Shown: positions 1 to 11,016, counted from the first letter of the stretch. The stretch is DNA of 64,000 nucleotides from Anaerosoma tenue (GCF_023161965.1 NZ_JALNTY010000004.1:117987-181986), one strand, 5' to 3'. Made by a program: numbers and translations. Notes: a model not told the origin generated them from the letters alone.

Positions 1-79
1 GTGGCTGCTGCTTGCGGCAGCGTTGGCAGCCGGCACGGCCGGTCTGGCGCTCAGGCTTGCACCCCGCAAGACGTCGTAG
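1..79 (+). CDS. C-terminal end of a membrane- or wall-anchored protein (start outside window)
   Basis: Reading from base 2, 25 codons lead to a TAG at 77-79. The peptide is one hydrophobic Leu/Ala/Gly stretch followed by a short Arg/Lys tail (APRKTS), and a strong terminator follows. A hydrophobic segment with a positive tail is how sortase substrates end, and a sortase gene lies 1 kb downstream, but the LPXTG region would be outside the window. It could equally be the last helix of any membrane protein. Confidence 0.5.
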   Translation, partial: WLLLAAALAAGTAGLALRLAPRKTS

Positions 80-124
80 CGCACACCGGTTGTGAGGGGC
101 CCGGCACTGTCCGACTGCCGGGGC

Positions 125-157
125 GAGGGGCGCACTCGAGAGGGTGCGCCCCTCTTT
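125..157 (+). terminator. Intrinsic terminator
   Basis: A perfect 11-bp stem (125-135 with 144-154), GC-rich with an 8-nt loop, is followed by TTT. It sits 45 bases after the preceding stop codon. Confidence 0.75.
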
Positions 158-170
158 GTGCGCATACAAC

Positions 171-200
171 GAGACCCCGGGGAGGGAGGTCCGGGGTCTC
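171..200. terminator. Second hairpin, probably terminating the minus-strand gene
   Basis: A perfect 10-bp stem (171-180 with 191-200) and a 10-nt loop lie just past the stop codon of the minus-strand gene at 228. There is no clear U-run on either side, so termination efficiency is uncertain. Confidence 0.5.
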
Positions 201-227
201 GTGTCGCTCCTATGGGGGTGCCGCGTC

Positions 228-824
228 TTACAGCGCCGGGATGTTCTCGCCCCAGTCGATGACACCGTTGTCACGCCAGTCGAGGATGTGTCCCACCTCG
301 TGGGCGATGATGCGCTCCAGGCTGCTGGTGTGCGTGGGGCTGATCACGATGCGGCCCGACTGGTAGTAGCAGATCGCCTGGTATCCCTTGGCGTCGCCGA
401 AGGTGACGGTCGAGCCGGCGAGGATCGGGTACTTGGAGATGTAGCGGGCCAGGATCGACCGCGCGGTTGCCGTCTCGTCAACGGGAGCGGAGGTGGTGCT
501 GCGGGCGCTTGAGCTCGTGGTGGATGCCGACGAAGTCCGGGTGCTGCTGGTGCGGGCCGCGCTTGTGGCGGCTGGCGCGGGCGCCTCGATCTTCGTGGCC
601 GTGCGTGCGGCGGTGCGAACGCTCTTCGCGAGCGGCTCGACCGAGTCCGCGACGAGTGCCGCTGTGTGCGTTTCGGCACTGAGCCTGTTGCGGAAGACGC
701 CGCCGATGTTGGCTGCGGCGACCGCGTCATCGACCGGTGCGAAGCCTGCGACGAGAACGAGTGCGAGGGCAACGAGCGTGGTCGCCGCTGCGAACCTCAT
801 CGTCCGGGTGGTGATGCTGGTCAT
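228..824 (-). CDS. Secreted HExxH metalloprotease-like protein
   Basis: This is a 198-residue protein with an N-terminal signal peptide (about residues 8-38), a Ser/Thr/Ala-rich linker (about 80-115) typical of exported proteins, and a small C-terminal domain. That domain carries HEVGH at residues 175-179, the HExxH zinc signature of zincin peptidases. The third ligand is not obvious and the domain is short, so activity is unproven. The ATG at 822-824 is chosen because an AAGGGG ribosome-binding site lies upstream and the signal peptide begins there. The gene lies behind a cyclic-dinucleotide riboswitch and is divergent from a sortase, which suggests surface processing controlled by a second messenger. 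Confidence 0.65.
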   Translation of the reverse strand: MTSITTRTMRFAAATTLVALALVLVAGFAPVDDAVAAANIGGVFRNRLSAETHTAALVADSVEPLAKSVRTAARTATKIEAPAPAATSAARTSSTRTSSASTTSSSARSTTSAPVDETATARSILARYISKYPILAGSTVTFGDAKGYQAICYYQSGRIVISPTHTSSLERIIAHEVGHILDWRDNGVIDWGENIPAL

Positions 825-859
825 GGTGGATCGCCCCTTGTTCGAGTTCCTCGCGCACA

Positions 860-900
860 TCGGCCCGACTTCTCCTCAAGGCGCAGAGGTGTCGGGCCGA
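860..900 (-). promoter_or_regulatory. Leader hairpin between riboswitch and start codon (candidate expression platform)
   Basis: On the minus strand a 10-bp perfect stem (860-869 with 891-900) encloses a smaller CCTC/GAGG stem. It lies between the aptamer and the ribosome-binding site of the HExxH gene. No U-run follows, so it may act on translation or anti-termination and not as a simple terminator. Confidence 0.5.
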
Positions 901-921
901 CAACGCGTGGCTCGTACCTTC

Positions 922-1000
922 GGCAATCCGGCTGTCGTGGGAAGCGAGGCTTCCGGTAGACCCGTGATTTTGCGAAGCCGACCTTTCGGCCGACCGTGCC
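922..1000 (-). promoter_or_regulatory. Cyclic-dinucleotide riboswitch aptamer (GEMM-I / c-di-GMP-I type)
   Basis: Read on the minus strand, the segment starts AAAAGGCACGG and has a 7-bp stem capped by a GAAA tetraloop (stem 77-83 and 88-94 of the 900s). It continues with CGCAAAA, then ACGGGUCUA, and ends with AGCCGGAUUGCC, which pairs back to GGCA. This order (GGCA, GAAA-capped stem, GCAAA, CGGGUCU receptor-side stem, AGCCGG..UUGCC) is that of the GEMM-I class, known to bind c-di-GMP, with some members binding 3',3'-cGAMP. A minus-strand TATAAA at 1075-1080 could be its -10 box. The controlled gene is the HExxH protein at 228-824. Which ligand is bound cannot be decided here. Confidence 0.78.
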
Positions 1001-1086
1001 TTTTCGGGAGCGATCCGATGTTCGCTTTTCAATCCTGCCGTACACTTCTCATATCGGCAGCGGTACGGCTGGTCTTTATAGCATAT

Positions 1087-1125
1087 TGTGTCGTTCGTCA
1101 CAGGATTCTTGTGAGGAACGTCACA
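1087..1125. promoter_or_regulatory. Two tandem CRP/FNR-family operator palindromes
   Basis: TGTGA-N6-TCACA occurs exactly at 1110-1125, and TGTGT-N6-TCACA (one mismatch) at 1087-1102. The spacing is 23 bp, about two helical turns. This is the classic CRP consensus, and both sites lie in the divergent intergenic region between the riboswitch-controlled gene and the sortase. The proximal site ends 25 bp before the sortase start codon. No crp-type gene is in the window. Confidence 0.65.
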
Positions 1126-1150
1126 CCGCTCGAGCGGAGGTCTGCAGAAC

Positions 1151-1822
1151 GTGCGCCTACGGGATCGCTGGATACGCGCAACAGGGAACCTCCTGCTCGG
1201 CGTCGCCCTAGGCCTTGGGTCGTACTACGGGCTCACGACCCTCGTCGGCTCCCATGCCCAGGAGGTCCTGCGCGACGAGGCGGCTGCGGTGGCTCCCTAC
1301 CGGGCCGAGGCGCCCGACAAGGTCCTCGAGGCGCCCGATGGCCCCGCCCTGGACTTCTCTGGGTGGCATGAGGAGGACGAGGCGCACTGGCGGTCGCTCG
1401 ATGCGGGTGCGGTGTTCGGGAGGATCGTGATCCCGGCGATCGGGTTGGATACCCTCGTGGTGAACGGCGTGAGTACCGCTGACCTGCGAAAAGGTCCCGG
1501 ATGGATCGACTGGACCGATCTCCCGGGGCCGGAGGGCACCTGCGGCATATCGGGACACCGCACGACCTACGGCGCGCCGTTCGCACGCGTGGATGAGCTC
1601 GTGCAGGGTGATACCATCGACCTGTACTCACCGTACCGGCGCTATCGCTATTCTGTGACCGGTACGGTGATAGTGCGTCCGGACCAGATCGAGGTCGTAG
1701 CGCCAACGGAGCACCCCTCATTGACGCTCACGGCCTGTCATCCGCCGTACAGCGCACGGTATCGCATAGCGGTACAGGCGGAACTCGTCGAAGTGCGGCG
1801 CGTCTCCGGAGATGCGCCATAG
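1151..1822 (+). CDS. Sortase (cysteine transpeptidase)
   Basis: This 223-residue protein has an N-terminal membrane anchor (about residues 10-30) and a sortase fold toward the C-terminus. Catalytic residues are visible: His136 in SGHRTTYG, Cys196 in TLTACHP and Arg205 in ARYRI. Sortases cut LPXTG-like signals and join surface proteins to peptidoglycan or to pilins outside the membrane. The length and TLTAC-HP motif suit an actinobacterial class D/E type enzyme. The GTG start has a GGAGG 10 bases upstream. It is divergent from the HExxH gene, and an epimerase follows 9 bp downstream. Confidence 0.85.
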   Translation: MRLRDRWIRATGNLLLGVALGLGSYYGLTTLVGSHAQEVLRDEAAAVAPYRAEAPDKVLEAPDGPALDFSGWHEEDEAHWRSLDAGAVFGRIVIPAIGLDTLVVNGVSTADLRKGPGWIDWTDLPGPEGTCGISGHRTTYGAPFARVDELVQGDTIDLYSPYRRYRYSVTGTVIVRPDQIEVVAPTEHPSLTLTACHPPYSARYRIAVQAELVEVRRVSGDAP

Positions 1823-1831
1823 GGAGGCAGC

Positions 1832-2773
1832 ATGAGGGTGGTCGTAACGGGAGGCGCCGGATTCATCGGCGGTAATCTGGTCCACGCGCTGCTGGGTGGC
1901 GGGGCCGAGGTGACGATCATCGACGACCTCTCAACAGGGTCGATGGACAACGTGCACCCGGCAGCCGCCTTCCGATGCCTGGACGTGCTGTCTCCGGAGG
2001 CGGCACAAGCCATCAGCGATGCGCATCCGGACGTGGTGGTCCACCTCGCCGCACAGGTGAGCGTTGCCGCTTCGCTGGCGGATCCGGCGTTCGACCGGGC
2101 GGTGAACGTAGATGGGACGCGCGCTGTGGCTGAGGCCGCGGTCGCTGCGGGTGCAAGGCGGGTCCTGTCGGCGTCCTCTGCCGCCGTGTACGGAGAACCG
2201 CAGGAGCTGCCGCTCACCGAGACGTCGCCCACTGCGCCTGCTGTGCCGTACGGCGCATCCAAGCTGGAGGCTGAGGGCGTCATCGCGGAGGTGCTGCGAC
2301 CGGCGGGCGTGGACTTCGCTTCTCTGCGGTTCGCGAACGTCTACGGACCCCGTCAGCGAGCCGAGGGTGAGGGAGGCGTGGTGGCGGAGTTCGCCTCTCG
2401 TATGGCGCGCGGTGAGACGCCGGTGATATTCGGCTCGGGCAGCCAGACCAGGGACTTCATCTACGTGGCCGACGTGGTCAACGCGTGTGTCCTGGCTGCG
2501 ACCCACGAGGGGGTACTCGCCCATCCCGGCGTGAGCGGCCCCGCGTACAACATCTCCACGGGGACGGCGACGTCCGTGAACATGCTGGCCGAGGGGCTGC
2601 GGGTGGCCATGCGGTACCCCGGGGCGATCGAGCGGGCGGATGCCCGCGAGGGGGACGTCGAAGAAAGCGTCCTCTCTCCCGCAAAAGCGGCGGATGCCTT
2701 CGGCTGGAGCGCAGCGGTGGAACTGCAGGCCGGACTCGCCGCGACCGGGACCTGGTTCATGCAGCAGTCGTGA
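1832..2773 (+). CDS. NAD-dependent epimerase/dehydratase (UDP-glucose 4-epimerase-like)
   Basis: This is a 313-residue extended short-chain dehydrogenase. TGGAGFIG at the N-terminus is the Rossmann NAD(P) loop, YGASK is the catalytic YxxxK, and SSAAVYG with the later NVYGPRQ fit sugar-nucleotide epimerases of the GalE group. It probably interconverts nucleotide sugars for surface polysaccharide or glycoprotein. Its exact substrate cannot be read from the sequence. It follows the sortase by 9 bp, has GGGAGG upstream, and its stop overlaps the next start, so the three genes are likely one operon. Confidence 0.85.
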   Translation: MRVVVTGGAGFIGGNLVHALLGGGAEVTIIDDLSTGSMDNVHPAAAFRCLDVLSPEAAQAISDAHPDVVVHLAAQVSVAASLADPAFDRAVNVDGTRAVAEAAVAAGARRVLSASSAAVYGEPQELPLTETSPTAPAVPYGASKLEAEGVIAEVLRPAGVDFASLRFANVYGPRQRAEGEGGVVAEFASRMARGETPVIFGSGSQTRDFIYVADVVNACVLAATHEGVLAHPGVSGPAYNISTGTATSVNMLAEGLRVAMRYPGAIERADAREGDVEESVLSPAKAADAFGWSAAVELQAGLAATGTWFMQQS

Positions 2774-3330
2774 AGGATCCCGCGGACATCACCGGCGAGG
2801 CGAAGCGGCTCGATGCTCTCTTCCGGGCGAAGGCGCAGGCGGAGATAGCTGCTGCCGAGGCCGTTGCAGGCGACAACGGCTCTGTGAGAGGGCAGGGCGA
2901 CGAACTCGCAGACGTGCTGCTCGTCAAGGGTGAGCCCGGGCCCGGTGACCTCGACGCGGGCCGTGCTCTCGCGGGCGCTGATGGAGAAGCAGCAGGTAAG
3001 GCGCTTGACGCGCTCGGAGTGGCATCGGAGCGGTTCGCTTTCTGTACGCGGTCAGCGGACCTGCCGGAGGCCACCCGGCTCGAGCGGACGCGCCTCATGG
3101 TGGAGGCGGTCGACCCGCGGATCGTGGTCGCGCTCGATCCCCTGGCCGCCGAGGACATCCTGGACGCCTACGGTTGCGAAGCCGTGCCGCCGGGGACGCT
3201 CACCTACGTGCAAGGCCGCGCCTTCGTCGCCCTCGAAGGACTTGAGGCGTCGCTCTCCGACGAGGCCCTGAAGAGGCGCGTGTGGCGACAGCTCAAGGCT
3301 CTAGGTCCGCTCGGGCAGGCCGGACAGTAA
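2770..3330 (+). CDS. Degenerate uracil-DNA-glycosylase-superfamily-like protein
   Basis: This 186-residue protein starts at a GTG overlapping the epimerase stop. The order VLLVKGEPGPGDLDAGRAL, then LDALGVASERFAFCTRS, then a segment ending DPRIVVALDPLAAEDIL matches the framework of family-4 uracil-DNA glycosylases (VGEAPG, GRPFVG, VYITNVVKC, RPKVIVALG). The Fe-S cysteine pattern and the catalytic GEAPG..GRPF residues are not preserved. It is therefore probably a non-catalytic or repurposed relative. The assignment rests on motif order only. Confidence 0.45.
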   Translation: MKDPADITGEAKRLDALFRAKAQAEIAAAEAVAGDNGSVRGQGDELADVLLVKGEPGPGDLDAGRALAGADGEAAGKALDALGVASERFAFCTRSADLPEATRLERTRLMVEAVDPRIVVALDPLAAEDILDAYGCEAVPPGTLTYVQGRAFVALEGLEASLSDEALKRRVWRQLKALGPLGQAGQ

Positions 3331-3356
3331 GACAGGCGCCCCGGGGGACGCCTGTC
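3331..3356. terminator. Bidirectional hairpin between convergent genes
   Basis: An 8-bp stem (3331-3338 with 3349-3356) starts right after the stop of the UDG-like gene and faces the end of the minus-strand ferredoxin gene. Confidence 0.55.
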
Positions 3357-3379
3357 GAGACCTTGCGCGCGGGCTGTGA

Positions 3380-3568
3380 TCAGTCTTCCTCGATCTCCGT
3401 GATCGCGCCCATCGGGCACTCCTCCATGCACGTGCCGCATGCCGTGCAGTCCTCTTCGTTCACCGGCTGAGCGACATCGTTCACGAGGTCGAGCACGCCC
3501 TCAGGGCACACGTCCACGCAGATGCCGCAGCCGGAGCATTCATCCACATCGATGATCGGTCGGGGCAT
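3380..3568 (-). CDS. 2[4Fe-4S] ferredoxin
   Basis: This is a 62-residue protein with two full CxxCxxCxxxCP motifs, CSGCGICVDVCP and CTACGTCMEECP, the pattern that binds two [4Fe-4S] clusters in clostridial-type ferredoxins. It is a soluble low-potential electron carrier. The acidic tail EIEED is usual. The start is the ATG at 3566-3568, which leaves no extra N-terminal residues. It is monocistronic, with a terminator at its 3' end. The presence of this carrier agrees with an anaerobic lifestyle. Confidence 0.93.
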   Translation of the reverse strand: MPRPIIDVDECSGCGICVDVCPEGVLDLVNDVAQPVNEEDCTACGTCMEECPMGAITEIEED

Positions 3569-3791
3569 AGAGACTCCTTCGTTTCGAACGCCGCATCCGT
3601 GCGGCGGTGGGCACATCGCGGCGGATGATACAGAAGGCCCGGCAAGCGTGTAAAGGAGCGTAGGCCGCTGCAGGTCGAGCGGTCCGGAACCGCTGCTGAG
3701 CGGCGGTAGGTCATTCGCGTACGCGCGCATGCAGGAGATATGCTGCGCACCGGCCCACAGCCTCGCGTATTGCATGGCTGTTACAGATAAC

Positions 3792-3820
3792 TTGACAATG
3801 GAACACTTAGATTTCATACT
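3792..3820 (+). promoter_or_regulatory. dnaK promoter with overlapping HAIR-like element
   Basis: TTGACA (3792-3797), a 17-bp spacer and CATACT (3815-3820) make a good vegetative promoter about 95 bp before dnaK. The -35 box overlaps CTTGACA-N7-ACTTAGA (3791-3811), which has the spacing of the HspR operator HAIR (CTTGAGT-N7-ACTCAAG) with 9 of 14 matches. The rest of the 346-bp gap (3569-3914) shows no other clear element. Confidence 0.6.
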
Positions 3821-3914
3821 GCGAAAGGCGCCGGCTCAGTGTCGGCGCACTGCGCTGCACTCTGTGAACAAGCCGCTCCGGTGCGACCGGGGGGATTCGA
3901 AAGGAGCACTACCC

Positions 3915-5801
3915 ATGGGCAAGATCATCGGCATCGACCTCGGTACGACGAACTCGGCTGTCGCGGTCCTCGAGGGCGGCGAGCCCACGATCATCGTGAA
4001 CGCCGAGGGCGATCGCACCACGCCGTCGGTCGTCGCGTTCCGCAAGGATGGCGAGCGTATCGTCGGCAAGGCGGCCAAGAACCAGGCCGTGACGAACCCG
4101 GAACACACCATCACCTCGATCAAGCGCTTCATCGGCCGCAAGTACGAGGAGACCTCCTCCGAGCGCGGCACCATCGCGTACAACGTGGAGAAGGGCAAGG
4201 ACGGCCGTTCGGTCGTGATGGTCGAGGACAAGCGCTACACGCCCGAGGAGATCTCGGCCATGGTGCTGCAGAAGCTCAAGGCCGACGCCGAGGCGTACCT
4301 CGGCCATCCGGTCACCGAGGCGGTCATCACCGTTCCGGCCTACTTCAACGACATGCAGCGTCAGGCCACCAAGGACGCGGGTAAGATCGCGGGCCTCGAG
4401 GTCAAGCGCATCATCAACGAGCCCACGGCGGCGGCGCTGGCGTACGGCCTCGACAAGGGCGCTCACGACCAGACCATCCTGGTGTTCGACCTTGGCGGCG
4501 GCACGTTCGACGTGTCCGTCCTCGAGATCGGCGAGGGCGTCTTCGAGGTGAAGTCCACCTCGGGTGACAACCACCTCGGCGGCGATGACTGGGACCAGCG
4601 CATCATCGATTGGCTTGCCGACAAGTTCAAGGCCGATCACGGCATCGACCTGCGCAACGACAAGATGGCGCTGCAGCGCCTGCGCGCGGAGGCGGAGAAG
4701 GCGAAGATGGAACTCTCCACCACGCAGACCGCGCAGATCAACCTGCCGTTCATCACGGCGGATGCGAGCGGCCCGAAGCACCTCGACTACACGCTCACGC
4801 GCGCCGAGTTCCAGAAGATCACTTCTGACCTGCTCGAGCGGTGCCGTAAGCCGGTCCAGGCCGCGCTCAAGGACGCCGGGGTCAAGTCCGGCGACCTCGA
4901 CCACGCGATCCTGGTCGGCGGTTCCACGCGCATGCCGGCGGTCCAGGAGCTGGTGAAGCAACTCACCGGCAAGGACCCGCACAAGGGCGTCAATCCGGAC
5001 GAGGTCGTGGCCATCGGCGCGGCTATCCAGGGCGGCGTGCTTGGCGGCGACGTGAAAGATATCCTCCTGCTCGACGTGACGCCGCTCGCACTCGGCGTTG
5101 AGACGCTTGGCGGCGTGATGACCAAGCTGATCGAGCGCAACACGACCATCCCCACGCGCAAGAGCGAGACCTTCACCACGGCGGCGGACGGTCAGACGAG
5201 CGTGGAGATCCACGTGCTGCAGGGCGAGCGGGAGATGGCCGCGTACAACAAGACGCTCGGGAAGTTCCATCTCATGAACATCCCGCCCGCGCCCCGCGGC
5301 GTGCCGCAGATCGAAGTGGCCTTCGACATCGACGCCAACGGCATCGTGAACGTCTCGGCCAAGGATCTGGGCACGGGGCAGGAGCAGAAGATCACCATCA
5401 CGGGCACGACCGCTCTCTCGGACGAGGAAGTCGACCGTATGGTCAACGACGCCGAGGCGCACGCGGACGAGGATCTCAAGAAGAAGGAAGAGGCGGAGGT
5501 GCGCAACAACGCCGACACACTGGTGTACGGCACCGAGAAGACGCTCTCAGACCTGGGCGACAAAGTACCCGAGGATACGAAGAGCGAGATCCAGTCGGCC
5601 ATCGCGGACGTGAAGACGGCGCTCGAGGGTGACGACACCGAGGCCATCAAGACCGCCACGACCGGCCTGCAGGAGAAGAGCTACAAGCTTGCGGAGATCG
5701 TGTACCAGCAGGTACAGGAGGAGCAGGCTGCCGAGGGTGAGACCACGCCCGAAGCGGACGAGGAAGTGGCCGACTACGAGGTCGTCGACGAGGACGAGTA
5801 G
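3915..5801 (+). CDS. dnaK: Chaperone DnaK (Hsp70)
   Basis: This is a 628-residue ATP-dependent chaperone that binds unfolded peptides and works with DnaJ and GrpE. The N-terminus [16 protein letters not shown] is the phosphate-1 loop, [10 protein letters not shown] is phosphate-2 and LVGGSTRMP is the adenosine loop. The substrate domain begins near residue 385 (LLLDVTPL linker), and an acidic helical C-terminus ends in DEDE. ATG 3915 is preceded by AAAGGAG. It is first in dnaK-grpE-dnaJ-hspR, with 2 bp to grpE. Confidence 0.98.
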   Translation: MGKIIGIDLGTTNSAVAVLEGGEPTIIVNAEGDRTTPSVVAFRKDGERIVGKAAKNQAVTNPEHTITSIKRFIGRKYEETSSERGTIAYNVEKGKDGRSVVMVEDKRYTPEEISAMVLQKLKADAEAYLGHPVTEAVITVPAYFNDMQRQATKDAGKIAGLEVKRIINEPTAAALAYGLDKGAHDQTILVFDLGGGTFDVSVLEIGEGVFEVKSTSGDNHLGGDDWDQRIIDWLADKFKADHGIDLRNDKMALQRLRAEAEKAKMELSTTQTAQINLPFITADASGPKHLDYTLTRAEFQKITSDLLERCRKPVQAALKDAGVKSGDLDHAILVGGSTRMPAVQELVKQLTGKDPHKGVNPDEVVAIGAAIQGGVLGGDVKDILLLDVTPLALGVETLGGVMTKLIERNTTIPTRKSETFTTAADGQTSVEIHVLQGEREMAAYNKTLGKFHLMNIPPAPRGVPQIEVAFDIDANGIVNVSAKDLGTGQEQKITITGTTALSDEEVDRMVNDAEAHADEDLKKKEEAEVRNNADTLVYGTEKTLSDLGDKVPEDTKSEIQSAIADVKTALEGDDTEAIKTATTGLQEKSYKLAEIVYQQVQEEQAAEGETTPEADEEVADYEVVDEDE

Positions 5802-5803
5802 AT

Positions 5804-6496
5804 ATGAACCGGAAGCACACGACCCCCCGCGGCGGAGACCCCTCCGGTCTCGGTCCTCGGGAAGACCACCCGGCGGAGGTTCCATTCGGGGCCTCCTCCG
5901 CGGGGAGGCGCTTCACAGGCCGCAAGCCTGCGGAGACGGCCTCGGAGATCCCCCCGGCCGCGTCCGCGCATACCGATCCTGTGCTCGAGCAGGACCTGGG
6001 AGCGGAGTTCGAGTTCCGGGGCGACCAGCTCGAGGCCGAGCTGGAGGCGGCACGCGAGGAGGCGGGCCGTCACTTTGAGACCGCGCAACGGCTTCAGGCG
6101 GAGTTCGACAACTACCGCAAGCGTATGGCCCGCGAACAGGAAGACGCGGTCAAGCGGGCAGGGCAGCGCATCATCACCGAGGTGCTCCCGGCTCTCGACA
6201 ACCTTGAGCGTGCGGTGGCCCATGCCGAGGAGGCCGGTGGATCGAGCGACCTGACCGACGGTGTGCGGATGGTGCTCCAGCAGGTGCTCGACGTCTTCGC
6301 CAAGGAGGGCGTGGAGCGCATCGCGCCGGAGGGTGAGCCGTTCGACCCCAACGAGCACCAGGCGGTGGGGCAGGCCGAACGCGACGACGTGCCGGAGGGC
6401 ACGTGCGTCGACATGTACCAGTGCGGGTACCGGATGCACGGGCGCGTGTTGCGTCCGGCGGCGGTCGTGGTGAGCACCGGAGGCCCGAGGCCCTAA
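5804..6496 (+). CDS. grpE: Nucleotide exchange factor GrpE
   Basis: This 230-residue GrpE releases ADP from DnaK. The long helix FDNYRKRMAREQEDA and the C-terminal beta-wing motif GYRMHGRVLRPA are diagnostic. The first 60 residues are a low-complexity extension, common in actinobacterial GrpE. It starts 2 bp after dnaK, so translation is probably coupled. Confidence 0.95.
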   Translation: MNRKHTTPRGGDPSGLGPREDHPAEVPFGASSAGRRFTGRKPAETASEIPPAASAHTDPVLEQDLGAEFEFRGDQLEAELEAAREEAGRHFETAQRLQAEFDNYRKRMAREQEDAVKRAGQRIITEVLPALDNLERAVAHAEEAGGSSDLTDGVRMVLQQVLDVFAKEGVERIAPEGEPFDPNEHQAVGQAERDDVPEGTCVDMYQCGYRMHGRVLRPAAVVVSTGGPRP

Positions 6497-6508
6497 AGGA
6501 GCCCAGCG

Positions 6509-7639
6509 ATGGCCGAGAAAGACTACTACGACATACTCGGCGTCCCTAAGACGGCGACAGCCGACGAGATAAAGAAGGCGTTCCGCAAGCAGGCGCGCAA
6601 GCATCACCCTGACGCGGGCGGCTCCGAGGCCAAGTTCAAGGAGATCAACGAGGCGTACGAGATCCTCTCGGACGAGGAGAAGCGGAAGCAGTACGACACG
6701 TACGGCCGCTACTTCGGCGGCAACGTCCCGCCGGGTGGTCCCGGAGGTGCGGGAGCGGGTTGGCCCGGAGGCGGTGTCCCGGGCGGCGGCTTCCCCGGCG
6801 GCGCGTCGTATCAGACCGTGGATATGGGTGATCTGGGCGACCTCTTCGGCAACCTCTTCGGAGGAGGCGCAGGCGCATCGAGGCGAAAGAGCGCGCACAG
6901 GGGCGCGGACATGCAGTACGACCTCACGCTCTCCTTCGAGGAGGCGCTGAAGGGCACCTCCACCAAGGTCGACGTCAAGCGTACCGAGACATGCGCCACC
7001 TGCAAGGGCACCGGCGCGAAACCCGGCACCAGCGTGAGCACGTGTCCCACATGCTCGGGAGCCGGCCACGTCACGCAGGGCCAGGGTGTGTTCGGCTTCT
7101 CCCGCCCATGTCAGCGCTGTGGCGGCACAGGCACGGTGGTGGAGCAGCCGTGCACCACCTGTAGAGGTAAGGGGCAGGTGGTGAGGGCCAAGCCGCTGAC
7201 GGTGAACATCCCGCCGGGCGTGACCGATGGCGGCAAGCTGAGGTTCGCGGGCAAGGGCGAGCCCGGGACCGGTGGCGCACCGGCGGGCGACCTGTACGTG
7301 ATCACGCACATCCGCCCGCATGCGTTCTTCACCCGTGACGGGGCGGATGTGGTCCTCGACCTTCCGGTGACGATCACGGAGGCGGCGCTTGGCGCCCAGG
7401 TGATGGTGCCCACGCCCGATGGCGGCAAGGTGAAGGTGAAGATCCCGGCTGGCACCGCCGACGGCAAGGTGTTGCGGGTGCCGGGCAAGGGCGCACCCAA
7501 GCTGAAGGGCCGCGGCACAGGTGACTTGAAGGTCCGCGTGCGGATCGACGTGCCCAAGAAGCTCACCTCGGAGCAGAAGGAACTGCTGAAGAAGTTCGAG
7601 TCGCTGCGTGCGGACGACGTCCGGGCGCACATCGCGTAG
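6509..7639 (+). CDS. dnaJ: Co-chaperone DnaJ (type I Hsp40)
   Basis: This 376-residue protein has a J domain with the HPD motif (KHHPDAGG), a Gly/Pro/Phe linker (about 75-105) and four zinc-binding CxxCxGxG repeats ([32 protein letters not shown]), followed by the C-terminal beta domains. It stimulates DnaK ATPase and delivers substrates. It is 12 bp after grpE with an AAAGGAG ribosome-binding site. Confidence 0.97.
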   Translation: MAEKDYYDILGVPKTATADEIKKAFRKQARKHHPDAGGSEAKFKEINEAYEILSDEEKRKQYDTYGRYFGGNVPPGGPGGAGAGWPGGGVPGGGFPGGASYQTVDMGDLGDLFGNLFGGGAGASRRKSAHRGADMQYDLTLSFEEALKGTSTKVDVKRTETCATCKGTGAKPGTSVSTCPTCSGAGHVTQGQGVFGFSRPCQRCGGTGTVVEQPCTTCRGKGQVVRAKPLTVNIPPGVTDGGKLRFAGKGEPGTGGAPAGDLYVITHIRPHAFFTRDGADVVLDLPVTITEAALGAQVMVPTPDGGKVKVKIPAGTADGKVLRVPGKGAPKLKGRGTGDLKVRVRIDVPKKLTSEQKELLKKFESLRADDVRAHIA

Positions 7640-7655
7640 GGAAGGTGATCCGGTC

Positions 7656-8072
7656 GTGGTGAGACGGCAGCACGGAAGCGGCGGCAAAGACCGGCCGGTC
7701 TACATGATCAGCGTGGCGGCCGAGCTTGCCGGCGTGCACCCGCAAACGCTCCGGATCTACGAACGCAAGCGGCTCATCCAGCCGAGCAGGTCTCCTGGCG
7801 GCACGCGGATGTACTCGGAGTCGGATATCGAGCGGCTCCGTCTCATCCAGCGGCTCACGCAGGAGGAAGGCATCAACCTCGCGGGCGTGATGCGGATCAT
7901 CGAACTCGAGGTCGAGAAAGAGAAGCTCGAGGCCCGACTCGCCGAGGCGCAGGCTGCCGCCACCCGCGCCGAACGCGATCTGGCGCAGGAGATCAACGAG
8001 TTCCGCAAGTCGCTCCGTGCGGACATCGTGCACGTGCCGCGTGGCGGCATCGTGAAGAGGGGTGCCCGATGA
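7656..8072 (+). CDS. hspR: HspR, MerR-family heat-shock repressor
   Basis: This 138-residue regulator has a MerR-type winged helix (YMISVAAELAGVHPQTLRIY, then RLIQPSR and YSESDIERL) and a coiled-coil tail. In actinobacteria HspR binds HAIR operators with DnaK as co-repressor and controls the dnaK and clpB operons. Two adjacent in-frame GTG codons (7656, 7659) follow GGAAGG, and the first is used. It is the fourth gene of the dnaK operon. Confidence 0.93.
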   Translation: MVRRQHGSGGKDRPVYMISVAAELAGVHPQTLRIYERKRLIQPSRSPGGTRMYSESDIERLRLIQRLTQEEGINLAGVMRIIELEVEKEKLEARLAEAQAAATRAERDLAQEINEFRKSLRADIVHVPRGGIVKRGAR

Positions 8073-8164
8073 GCGGCGACCCCGGAGCGAAGGACCGCCG
8101 CAGCGCGGTGGTGAAGTGGCTCGAAGGGATCCGCTCCGGCGAGATCGTCGGAGGACCCGGTTGA
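8069..8164 (+). CDS. Possible 31-residue peptide overlapping hspR
   Basis: An ATG overlaps the hspR stop (ATGA) and opens a 31-codon frame ending at TGA 8162-8164. The peptide is basic at first (AKDRR) with a short amphipathic stretch (VVKWLEGIRSGEIV). The overlap start resembles translational coupling elsewhere in the window. No family is recognised and no length-conserved comparison was possible. Confidence 0.35.
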   Translation: MSGDPGAKDRRSAVVKWLEGIRSGEIVGGPG

Positions 8165-8211
8165 CAGGCCGTGGCCTGGGTGTGGTCACGCCTCTTCAAG
8201 AAGAGAACGGC

Positions 8212-8266
8212 ACCGGCTTGAACGGTTTCCCGGTAGCCCGTGAGGCTATCGGTCCTGCGAGCCGGT
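8212..8266 (+). promoter_or_regulatory. Structured leader upstream of clpB
   Basis: In the 165-bp gap before clpB, an outer stem (8212-8218 with 8260-8266) encloses a 9-bp inner stem (8230-8238 with 8244-8252, one G-U pair, 5-nt loop). Just upstream, TTCAAG and CTTGAA half-sites flank 16 bases. The structure could be a leader RNA (for example temperature-sensing) or chance pairing in GC-rich DNA. Confidence 0.4.
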
Positions 8267-8329
8267 CGTGGCAGGCCAGGCTAATGACCGCCCGAGGGCG
8301 GTGAGCGCGGACCGTGGGAGTTGAGTGCT

Positions 8330-10933
<2,604 letters not shown>

Positions 10934-11016
10934 CGGAACGGGACGAAGGTATCAGACGGCGCCGCCGCAGGTACGCCATGCGCGGCGGCGTTCGAGAGAC
11001 AGTGGAGGTGATCATC

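Noticed and set aside
3909..5462. 517-codon frame opposite dnaK
   Set aside because: Shadow of codon bias. Its translation is Arg/His/Leu-rich with no domain pattern. The same holds for long frames opposite clpB, mfd, selB and the SpoIIE-type gene.
5774..7687. 637-codon minus-strand frame opposite grpE and dnaJ
   Set aside because: It covers two certain genes and has no ribosome-binding site or recognisable motif.
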